From Peptostreptococcaceae bacterium (lineage in GTDB: Bacteria > Bacillota > Clostridia > Peptostreptococcales > Peptostreptococcaceae): 12,909 nucleotides of DNA. The notes beneath the pieces were generated by a model. That model was given only the letters and a program-made list of their open reading frames with translations. It was not told the origin of the DNA and made no database searches. Both the position numbers and the translations under genes were made by a program. Below, in pieces: positions 7,311 to 12,909 of this stretch (position 1 is its first letter; each line of letters opens with the position of its first letter). Where the stretch lies: assembly GCA_029983575.1 (NCBI GenBank), contig JASBZE010000049.1, positions 1 to 12,909 on the forward strand, in the 5' to 3' direction.

Positions 7311-7355
7311 TATCATATCATTAAATCTATAGTAAATAGCTAGTCTAACTATATC

Positions 7356-8546
7356 TTAGTGAGAAAACCACTTAGCAAGTCCGCCCTTAGCAGTCTCTCT
7401 GTATTTTTCCATCATGTCTACTCCTGTTTCCCTCATAGTCTCAACAACTTGATCAAATGTTATAGTATGTTGACCATCTGTGGCCATAGAGTATTTTGCT
7501 GCATCGTAAGCTCTTTTTGCAGCCATTGCATTTCTTTCAATACATGGAATTTGAACGTATCCATAAACCGGGTCACAAGTCATTCCAAGATGGTGTTCAA
7601 GACCGATCTCAGCAGCGTATTCTATCTGATCTAATGTTCCTCCCAAGATGTGGGCTACAGCTCCTGCAGCCATAGAACATGCCGCTCCTACCTCGCCTTG
7701 ACATCCAACCTCTGCACCTGAGATAGATGCATTTGTCTTTATAACATTTCCTATCATTCCCGCAACGCATAGACCTTCTATAATTTGTTGATCGGTAATT
7801 TTGAAATGATCTTTAAGCGCACAGAATATTCCAGGTAACACACCGGCTGATCCGCAAGTAGGCGCTGTCACTATTACATATCCAGAAGCATTTTGCTCTG
7901 CTGCTGCAAGTGCACAAGCGTAAATATCCATAGAAAAATCATTTGTATCCTTGTAGTTGTTTAGGAAATTTATCGCCCTTCTATGGAGTTGTAGCTTACC
8001 GGGAATTATCTCCTCTGTAGAAAGTCCCTCTAAAACGGAATTTTCCATAGCGTCCTTTATTGTTTCAAGGTAGTCAAGTATATCAATTTCCTCATATCTA
8101 ATAACATACTGATATAGGTTTATGTTTTCTTTCTTACAGTACTCTATAATCTCTGCAAAAGTCTTATGTGGGTAAGTTTCTTTTACTGCATTACCCCTCT
8201 GTCCTTCTTCAGCTATAGTACCCCCGCCGACAGAATATACAGTCCATGGATTTTTCGCTTCACCGTTTTCATCAATAGCCTCAAACATCATTCCGTTTGG
8301 ATGGTAATCTTTTATAATGTCTGCTCTCCAAACAATCTCAACATCTTTTGGAGCCAATGTCTTTTCTATAATATAGTCGGTTAAATGTCCTTTTCCAGTC
8401 GCCGCTAATGAACCGTATAGGGTAACTCTGTAGCTCTTTGCATCTGGGTTTTCAGACTTATACCTATCCGCCGCCCTCTGTGGTCCCATTGTGTGAGAAC
8501 TCGATGGCCCATTACCTATCTTGTAAAGTTCTTTTAAACTATCCAT
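7356..8546 (-). CDS. sdaA: L-serine dehydratase (L-serine ammonia-lyase), single-chain Fe-S type
   Basis: A 396-residue cytosolic enzyme that converts L-serine to pyruvate and ammonia, feeding amino acid fermentation. The N-terminal substrate-side domain opens with G-N-G-P-S-S-S-H-T-M-G-P (11-22). The C-terminal catalytic domain has T-A-P-T-C-G-S-A-G-V-L-P-G (227-239). The likely [4Fe-4S] ligands are Cys282 (G-A-E-V-G-C-Q-G-E-V-G), Cys324 (T-C-D-P-V) and Cys335 (I-P-C-I-E-R-N), by analogy with the characterised bacterial enzymes. Such clusters are oxygen-sensitive, which fits an anaerobe. Both domains lie in one chain, unlike the SdaAA/SdaAB split form common in Firmicutes. AAGGAG precedes the ATG. 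The gene stands alone, with its own promoter at about 8651 and the terminator at 7266-7310. No serine or threonine transporter is adjacent. Confidence 0.95.
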   Translation of the reverse strand: MDSLKELYKIGNGPSSSHTMGPQRAADRYKSENPDAKSYRVTLYGSLAATGKGHLTDYIIEKTLAPKDVEIVWRADIIKDYHPNGMMFEAIDENGEAKNPWTVYSVGGGTIAEEGQRGNAVKETYPHKTFAEIIEYCKKENINLYQYVIRYEEIDILDYLETIKDAMENSVLEGLSTEEIIPGKLQLHRRAINFLNNYKDTNDFSMDIYACALAAAEQNASGYVIVTAPTCGSAGVLPGIFCALKDHFKITDQQIIEGLCVAGMIGNVIKTNASISGAEVGCQGEVGAACSMAAGAVAHILGGTLDQIEYAAEIGLEHHLGMTCDPVYGYVQIPCIERNAMAAKRAYDAAKYSMATDGQHTITFDQVVETMRETGVDMMEKYRETAKGGLAKWFSH

Positions 8547-8650
8547 ATCTTTCTCCTTCTAAAATAACGCTTCGTAACACATTTTCTTTCGCATTATGAC
8601 AAAACACCTATATGATCATCAAATGCATTTTTGTGTATTCTTCCTTTAGT

Positions 8651-8679
8651 AGTATACCACAAGTATCAATTTTTTAAAA
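8651..8679 (-). promoter_or_regulatory. sdaA promoter (extended -10)
   Basis: On the minus strand TATACT (8651-8656) is preceded by TGG, an extended -10. A weak -35 (TTTTAA at 17 bases, or TTTAAA at 16) overlaps the palindrome at 8665-8696. The start point would be about 98 bases upstream of the sdaA ATG. Confidence 0.55.
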
Positions 8680-8696
8680 TTAATTTTAAAATTGAT
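8665..8696. repeat. AT-rich palindrome over the sdaA -35 region
   Basis: ATCAATTTT (8665-8673) and AAAATTGAT (8688-8696) are perfect 9-base arms. Inside them is a perfect 12-base palindrome, AAAATTAATTTT (8676-8687). The block covers the -35 region of the sdaA promoter, as an operator would. Confidence 0.6.
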
Positions 8697-8814
8697 GCCT
8701 GTCAGTAGATGATTGTCTTCTTAAAATAAGTCATAAGTTTACTGATATTTTACATAAAATAATCCACTAACATTCAAAAAATATAAATCCCAATAATCAC
8801 TTTCTCGTATTACC

Positions 8815-8844
8815 TTGATTTTTAATTATAAAAAGTGATACAAT
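8815..8844 (+). promoter_or_regulatory. asd-dapA promoter
   Basis: TTGATT (8815-8820), an 18-base spacer ending in TGA, and TACAAT (8839-8844), so an extended -10 is present. The start point should be about 80 bases upstream of the asd ATG. Confidence 0.65.
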
Positions 8845-8930
8845 TATCTTTAATAACATCAATTTTCTATATTGAAACTACAATTTAAATTTCAATTTGG
8901 AAATTTTATTTTTATTAAGGGGGAGATATA

Positions 8931-9938
8931 ATGAAAAAAGTTAATTTAGCTCTTGTTGGAGCAACTGGAATGGTAGGATCTGAATTTATTAAGATACTTG
9001 AAGAAAAGGACTTTCCTATAGAAAACTTCTATCCATTTTCTTCTGAGAGATCTGCTGGTAAGAAGATTCTTTTCAAAGGTAAGGAATATGAGGTAGAGGA
9101 ACTTAAAGAAGACTCTTTTGAGGGAAAAGACCTCGACATGGCGCTATTCTCTGCAGGAGGAGAAATAAGTAGGATTTACGCACCACTTGCTGCAAAAGCT
9201 GGTGCTCTAGTGATTGACAACTCAAGTTACTGGAGGATGGATAAGGATGTTCCTCTAGTTGTTCCGGAAGTAAATCCAGATGATATTAGGGATGCAAAAG
9301 TTGGTATAATAGCAAATCCAAACTGCTCTACAATTCAGGCGATGGTAGTGTTAAAGCCTCTTTATGATAAGTTTGGTTTAAAAAGGGTAATATACTCTAC
9401 ATATCAAGCTGTTTCTGGTTCTGGTGTTAAGGGAGTCGAAGATTTAGAAGAAGGTGTAAAGGGAAATCCAACAGGTTTCTACCCACACCCAATATCATAT
9501 AACTGCCTACCACATATAGACAGCTTTTTAGAAAATGGATATACAAAAGAAGAGATGAAGATGGTCAATGAGACACATAAAATTCTTGGAGATGAAAAAA
9601 TCAGGGTCACTGCTACCACAGTAAGAGTCCCTGTAAAAAACGGCCACAGCGAATCTATAAATCTAGAGTTCGATAAAGAGTTTGATATCAAGGATGTATT
9701 TGAAGTCCTAAAGAAAGCTGATGGGGTTGAAGTAATGGATAATCCACAGGAGAATATCTATCCTACAGCTATCTATGCTGATGGAAAGGACGAGGTATTT
9801 GTAGGTAGGATAAGAAGAGACTTCAGCGTAGATAATGGAGTCAACCTCTGGGTTGTAGCAGACAACATCAGAAAGGGAGCAGCACTTAACACTGTTCAAA
9901 TCGGACTTAAGGCTCTAGAAATGGGAGTGGTCAAATAA
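8931..9938 (+). CDS. asd: Aspartate-semialdehyde dehydrogenase
   Basis: A 335-residue cytosolic enzyme that reduces aspartyl phosphate to aspartate semialdehyde with NADPH, the branch point to lysine/diaminopimelate, threonine and methionine. The N-terminal nucleotide-binding loop is G-A-T-G-M-V-G (10-16). The catalytic cysteine is Cys132 in N-P-N-C-S-T. S-G-S-G (162-165), the E-T-H-K helix (214-217) and the catalytic histidine His239 in V-K-N-G-H-S are all in place, so the enzyme should be active. AAGGGGGAG precedes the ATG. It is the first gene of a two-gene operon: its stop is 13 bases before the dapA homologue start. The usual lysC aspartokinase and dapB are not in the window. Confidence 0.96.
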   Translation: MKKVNLALVGATGMVGSEFIKILEEKDFPIENFYPFSSERSAGKKILFKGKEYEVEELKEDSFEGKDLDMALFSAGGEISRIYAPLAAKAGALVIDNSSYWRMDKDVPLVVPEVNPDDIRDAKVGIIANPNCSTIQAMVVLKPLYDKFGLKRVIYSTYQAVSGSGVKGVEDLEEGVKGNPTGFYPHPISYNCLPHIDSFLENGYTKEEMKMVNETHKILGDEKIRVTATTVRVPVKNGHSESINLEFDKEFDIKDVFEVLKKADGVEVMDNPQENIYPTAIYADGKDEVFVGRIRRDFSVDNGVNLWVVADNIRKGAALNTVQIGLKALEMGVVK

Positions 9939-9951
9939 GACGGAGGAAAAT

Positions 9952-10959
9952 ATGATTTTTGAGAAGACGGCGGTAGATCTAATCACCCCATTTACAGACA
10001 CAAATGAAATTAATTTCGATAAGCTAACTGAGTTAGTCAATTTTCAGATTGAAAAAGGTATAGGAGCAATAATATGCGGCTCTATAAATGGCGAGTTCCC
10101 TACCCTAACTGACGACGAGAGATTAGAGGTAATATCTCATGTATTAAAGGTTGCAAAAAGAAGGGTTCCCGTTATTGCAGCCACTGGATCAAACGACACA
10201 AGACAGACTATACAACTAAGCTTTAAGGCTAGAAGACTTGGCGTTGACGCAATTTTAGTAATAACGCCATACCTAAATCAATGTACAAATAAGGGGCTTG
10301 TAAATCACTACAAAATGATAGCAACATCGGTTAAGGCCCCTATAATAATCCATAACGACAAGGCGAGAACTGGAATTGACATAGATGTTGAAACTCTTAA
10401 AGAGCTTTCAAAGATTAAAAGGGTCAAGGGATTTTTGGATTACACAAAGGATATTAATAGATTAAATTCTTTGGTAAGGGAGTTTATAGCTGAAAAACCT
10501 GAAGTTTTAGGCGATGAAGAGCTAATAATAGACGATTATGGAAATGTAGAAATCAAGCAAAGAAAAAATATCAACGAAAATGACGTCTATGATTTTTCTA
10601 TTTATACAGGAAATGATGATATGATAGTATCTGCATCAGCCATGGGAATTAGTGGAGTTGTATCCACACTGGCAAATATCGATCCAGAAGCTGTAGTAGA
10701 TATCGCAAATTTAATTGATGAAGGAAAAATAGATATGGCAAGAAAAAGGCAATTAACACACCTACCTTTGATAAATGCCCTAAACACAGAAATCAGTCCA
10801 ATACCTATAAAGGCAGCCCTAAATATGATGGGAAAAGATGTAGGTGACCTCAGACTTCCACTGACAACACTTACTCCGGACAATGCCGTTATATTGGAAA
10901 AAGAACTAGCTCAACAAAAATACGTAGTCGAAATAGACGAATCCAGCGTTGAATACTAG
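9952..10959 (+). CDS. Divergent DapA (dihydrodipicolinate synthase family) protein lacking the catalytic lysine
   Basis: A 335-residue TIM-barrel protein of the DHDPS/N-acetylneuraminate lyase superfamily, the usual step after Asd in diaminopimelate synthesis. Fold motifs are clear: V-D-L-I-T-P-F, G-E-F-P-T-L-T, V-I-A-A-T-G-S-N, T-P-Y, R-T-G, G-V-V-S-T-L-A-N, P-I-P-I-K-A-A-L and R-L-P-L-T-T-L. By an ungapped match to E. coli DapA (offset +1), the Schiff-base Lys161 is Leu162 (G-F-L-D-Y-T for G-I-K-E-A-T), Thr44 and Thr45 are Ile45 and Asn46, Tyr107 is Leu108 and Tyr133 is His134. Only Arg139 (Arg138) and Tyr107 (Tyr106) of the set remain. About 32 extra residues (183-214) precede the T-G-N-D-D motif. 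GGAGG precedes the ATG, 13 bases after asd. It cannot use the standard DapA mechanism; pseudoenzyme, regulatory subunit or new chemistry are possible. Confidence 0.85.
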   Translation: MIFEKTAVDLITPFTDTNEINFDKLTELVNFQIEKGIGAIICGSINGEFPTLTDDERLEVISHVLKVAKRRVPVIAATGSNDTRQTIQLSFKARRLGVDAILVITPYLNQCTNKGLVNHYKMIATSVKAPIIIHNDKARTGIDIDVETLKELSKIKRVKGFLDYTKDINRLNSLVREFIAEKPEVLGDEELIIDDYGNVEIKQRKNINENDVYDFSIYTGNDDMIVSASAMGISGVVSTLANIDPEAVVDIANLIDEGKIDMARKRQLTHLPLINALNTEISPIPIKAALNMMGKDVGDLRLPLTTLTPDNAVILEKELAQQKYVVEIDESSVEY

Positions 10960-10994
10960 GAAAAAAATTGTTTACCAACTTATATTTTTTTAAT

Positions 10995-11081
10995 CAACCA
11001 TATTAATAGAGTTTCTAGAATAATACTCGTGCATTAAACTCATAAGTATTAATCTCACTCTATCTATATGGTTGTTTTTTT
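10995..11081 (+). terminator. Long nested-hairpin terminator of the asd-dapA operon
   Basis: Outer arms CAACCATAT (10995-11003) and ATATGGTTG (11066-11074) pair perfectly. ATAGAGT (11006-11012) and ACTCTAT (11057-11063) continue the stem after a 2x2 internal loop. An inner stem TAATACT/AGTATTA (11021-11027 and 11045-11051) closes the top. Seven U residues follow at 11075-11081. At 80 bases it is far larger than a simple terminator and could also be the 3' end of a stable RNA. Confidence 0.75.
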
Positions 11082-11154
11082 ATTGGAATAAAAACTTTGA
11101 CACTTCTTCCCCGCTCTTACTTAAGACATTATCACTTTTGAATCATCCAACTTT

Positions 11155-11176
11155 AGCATTTTTTTAAAAAAATGCT
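11155..11176. repeat. Perfect 22-base palindrome abutting the gntR -35 element
   Basis: AGCAT followed by six T, six A and ATGCT: a perfect dyad whose last base is the first base of the -35 hexamer. The A/T tract lies where an UP element would, and the flanks give it the symmetry of a protein site. Confidence 0.6.
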
Positions 11177-11204
11177 TGATATATATCAATAATTGTTATA
11201 TAAT
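11176..11204 (+). promoter_or_regulatory. Promoter of the gntR-DUF5808 operon
   Basis: TTGATA (11176-11181), a 17-base spacer and a perfect TATAAT (11199-11204). The -10 lies inside the first operator, so repressor binding should block RNA polymerase. Confidence 0.85.
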
Positions 11205-11215
11205 TAATATAACAA
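11193..11215. promoter_or_regulatory. Operator 1, TTGTTATAT-N5-ATATAACAA
   Basis: A perfect 9-base inverted repeat with a 5-base spacer. It covers the -10 hexamer. Same design as the second site 25 bases further on. Confidence 0.75.
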
Positions 11216-11217
11216 AG

Positions 11218-11240
11218 TTGTTATATATAATATATAACAG
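11218..11240. promoter_or_regulatory. Operator 2, TTGTTATAT-N5-ATATAACAG
   Basis: Repeats operator 1 with a single changed end base. It lies between the start point and the ribosome binding site of the GntR gene. The centre-to-centre distance to operator 1 is 25 bases. Confidence 0.75.
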
Positions 11241-11253
11241 AAAGGGGTTTACT

Positions 11254-11637
11254 ATGTTGATGTATCTTGATCCCTCTGACTCTACTCCTATATATAAACA
11301 AATCGTAAATGAGATAATAAAGGCGATATTTACAGGGGAAATTAAAAAGAATGAAGAACTTCCGTCTATTAGACAACTCGGCAAAGACTTGGGAGTGAAT
11401 TATCACACAATTAGAAAGTCTTACCAAGAGTTACAATACAGAGGTTATATTAATATTGACGAAAGATCAAAAACTACAATTTCCTCAGATTTTTCGATTT
11501 GCGAGGACAATGAGTTAGTCCTGAGAGGTATAGAGCGAGGATTTAAAGAGAACCTGAGGGAGGCTTCCCTCAAAGGTTATTCAAGGGATGACCTAATCAA
11601 ACTAATTGATGAAGAATTGGAAAATAGGGAGGTGTAA
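11254..11637 (+). CDS. GntR family regulator, small YtrA type
   Basis: A 127-residue DNA-binding protein. Residues about 8-75 are a GntR winged helix (P-I-Y-K-Q-I-V-N-E-I, L-P-S-I-R-Q-L-G-K-D-L-G-V-N, H-T-I-R-K-S-Y-Q-E-L, G-Y-I). The short helical tail (about 90-127) is too small for a ligand domain and matches the YtrA subfamily, which dimerises through it. I chose the ATG at 11254 because AAAGGGG lies upstream and the GntR alignment begins at L-D-P-S-D-S-T-P-I-Y; an in-frame ATG 26 codons earlier would make protein from the promoter and operators. YtrA regulators usually repress their own operon with a membrane or ABC protein, and here the two operators and the overlapping DUF5808 gene fit that. 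The inducer is not known. Confidence 0.93.
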   Translation: MLMYLDPSDSTPIYKQIVNEIIKAIFTGEIKKNEELPSIRQLGKDLGVNYHTIRKSYQELQYRGYINIDERSKTTISSDFSICEDNELVLRGIERGFKENLREASLKGYSRDDLIKLIDEELENREV

Positions 11638-11639
11638 TC

Positions 11640-12758
11640 ATGAAGCAAAATATTTTTTTCCTAATAATGGGAATATCAACAGGATTAATCGAATCAATAG
11701 GTATGATGTTAGTAAACAAAATGAGTAGAAACGGTATAGCTTTTGGAGTTGCGGTAAGTGATAGTTTCAAGTCCACTGAACTATTTAAAAAATTAGACAA
11801 AAACTTTAAGAAGAGATTGTTTTTAAGTTTTGTAATTATATCTCTAGCTTTTGCCTATCTACTAACAAAACTCAACACGGAATTCAAACAATCTATTGCG
11901 CTTATAGTATATATATTCGCAATATTGATAGTGAACTTCCTACATTACTTATCTTACAGTAAAAAAGTTCATATGATAATCTCAGAAAACTCAGAGTATC
12001 GTGTAAGGGACAGCCGAATCATAGTAGACACTGAACTTTCTAAAGATAAGTTGAGCAGTAATTCAAAATCATGGTGGATATATATAATTCCTGTAGTGAT
12101 CTTGATTATTTCCATATTTCACGCAGAGATGACGTATTTCGAAATACCTAATACAATTTCTAAGCAGATAGACTTTGCAGGAAATATTACTTCAACTATG
12201 AGTAAGACCAGAATTAATGTAATTATAGGAGAGATTATTGGGCTTGCGACATTAGTATTGATGTTTTTCTGCAACCTTACCTTTGTCTTATCAAAACAAA
12301 AGGTAGCTCTAAAGAATTCTAAAACATCAATAAAAAATCTTAAAAGATCTCAAAATTTAATTACCTATTTCTTCGGTATCTTAGCTACTCTATCATCAAT
12401 CTACATGGTAATACTTAGCAAGATGATGATTGGGAAACTGGATTTAAACATTATGAGATTTAATATTTTTACTGCTGTATTCGTCGGACTTCTAATCGTA
12501 ATTTGCATTTTTTTAGGACTTAAAGTTGGAAGTACAGGAGATAAACTAAATAAGTCAAGCACATCTTACTCTGAGGAAGATAACTCCCTATGGAAACTCG
12601 GTGGTACTATCTACTTCAACCCAAACGACCCTTCTATATTCGTACCTAAGAGAGCTGGATTTGGAACTACTATAAATTTTGGAAATAAGATTGCAGTTAT
12701 CATATTTGTGATCTTTATAATAGTGATTACAATTCTGCCAAAAGTCTTGACTCATTAA
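11640..12758 (+). CDS. DUF5808 domain multi-pass membrane protein
   Basis: A 372-residue protein with about eight membrane helices (near 4-25, 59-77, 85-104, 145-163, 192-217, 239-261, 275-293 and 350-369). The N-terminal loop G-I-A-F-G-V-A-V followed by a charged helix resembles the DUF1648/SdpI-like membrane proteins. Near the C-terminus W-K-L-G-G-T-I-Y-F-N-P-N-D-P-S-I-F-V-P-K-R (about 318-338), then N-F-G-N-K, is the DUF5808 signature. The start lies 2 bases after the GntR stop, with AGGGAGGTG inside the end of the GntR gene, so translation is coupled. GntR/DUF5808 pairs recur in Firmicutes. The function is not established; immunity to or sensing of a membrane-active compound is inference from the partner and from SdpI-like relatives. 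Confidence 0.85.
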   Translation: MKQNIFFLIMGISTGLIESIGMMLVNKMSRNGIAFGVAVSDSFKSTELFKKLDKNFKKRLFLSFVIISLAFAYLLTKLNTEFKQSIALIVYIFAILIVNFLHYLSYSKKVHMIISENSEYRVRDSRIIVDTELSKDKLSSNSKSWWIYIIPVVILIISIFHAEMTYFEIPNTISKQIDFAGNITSTMSKTRINVIIGEIIGLATLVLMFFCNLTFVLSKQKVALKNSKTSIKNLKRSQNLITYFFGILATLSSIYMVILSKMMIGKLDLNIMRFNIFTAVFVGLLIVICIFLGLKVGSTGDKLNKSSTSYSEEDNSLWKLGGTIYFNPNDPSIFVPKRAGFGTTINFGNKIAVIIFVIFIIVITILPKVLTH

Positions 12759-12867
12759 AAACAAAAAATATAGAGACTTAGATAAAAAATTTCAAAAGAA
12801 AGCGGAGTTTTTTATACGTCGATTTTATCAATCAAGTTAGTACAACAAATTTATCAATCAAAATACA

Positions 12868-12904
12868 AAAAGCTAAACTCAAAATTTAATCGAGTTTAGC
12901 TTTT
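12868..12904. terminator. Bidirectional terminator after the DUF5808 gene
   Basis: Arms AAAAGCTAAACTC (12868-12880) and GAGTTTAGCTTTT (12892-12904) pair perfectly over 13 bases around an 11-base loop, with an A-run before and a U-run after. It lies about 110 bases past the DUF5808 stop. The gap 12759-12867 holds only two copies of TTTATCAATCAA and no gene. Confidence 0.8.
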
Positions 12905-12909
12905 CTAAT

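Larger units (their letters stand above)
8547..8930. other. 384-base intergenic control region between sdaA and asd
   Basis: A very AT-rich stretch between divergent genes. It holds the sdaA promoter and its overlapping palindrome (8651-8696), the asd promoter (8815-8844), and a leader of about 98 bases for sdaA and about 80 bases for asd. I see only weak AT hairpins in the asd leader. The lysine (L-box) riboswitch that often precedes lysine-pathway genes needs about 170 bases of GC-containing helices and does not fit here. No believable small gene was found. Confidence 0.6.

Noticed and set aside
8597..8650. A 17-codon plus-strand open frame in the sdaA-asd gap
   Set aside because: It has no ribosome binding site, no promoter and no recognisable product.
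8845..8930. Lysine (L-box) riboswitch in the asd leader
   Set aside because: The leader is about 80 bases, very AT-rich and lacks the five-helix layout; only weak hairpins are visible.
9952..10959. Frameshift or pseudogene as the explanation for the odd DapA active site
   Set aside because: Conserved barrel motifs occur in the same frame on both sides of every changed residue and the C-terminal motifs are intact.
11176..11253. An upstream in-frame ATG that would add 26 residues to the GntR regulator
   Set aside because: The added part covers the promoter and both operators, lacks a ribosome binding site and does not match the family start.
12823..12862. Two copies of TTTATCAATCAA near the right end as an attachment or iteron site
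   Set aside because: Only two short AT-rich copies, with no integrase or replication gene nearby.

Overview
The window looks like chromosomal DNA from a low-GC, anaerobic, Gram-positive bacterium of the class Clostridia, plausibly near the Peptostreptococcaceae or a related oral/gut lineage. The grounds are the AT-rich composition, strong AGGAGG-type ribosome binding sites, a SCIFF (ScfA) ranthipeptide precursor beside yajC, a CWB2-only cell-wall protein, a type I methionine aminopeptidase with an N-terminal SEC-C knuckle, and an oxygen-labile Fe-S L-serine dehydratase. There is no sign of phage, insertion sequence, CRISPR or plasmid functions. The species cannot be named from the sequence alone.

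Layout. Positions 1-4850 are all minus strand: map (with its terminator at the left edge), a DUF1097 membrane protein, an LTA-synthase-family phosphoglycerol transferase with an extra C-terminal domain, and a secreted protein made of three CWB2 repeats. The last three concern the envelope. At 4906-5544, scfA (minus, 47 aa, missed by length cut-offs) and yajC (plus) are divergent from a compact double promoter that carries a dyad. yajC converges on hslO (Hsp33), which follows a SAM methyltransferase gene, which in turn follows an Fe-S serine dehydratase gene; all three are minus strand. A 384-base regulatory gap separates sdaA from the plus-strand pair asd-dapA. The right end holds a small GntR (YtrA-type) repressor gene with two tandem operators over its own promoter, tightly coupled to a DUF5808 membrane protein gene, and a terminator.

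How the genes work together. asd and the dapA homologue form a two-gene operon at the aspartate-semialdehyde branch point. The dapA homologue, however, has lost the Schiff-base lysine and most of the active-site residues of real dihydrodipicolinate synthases and has gained about 32 residues, while its fold motifs are intact. This is the most unusual feature of the window. The GntR/DUF5808 pair looks like a self-repressed envelope or stress module. scfA lacks an adjacent radical SAM maturase gene here. In two places an intrinsic terminator lies in a short gap directly before a codirectional gene with no room for a new promoter, which suggests partial readthrough.
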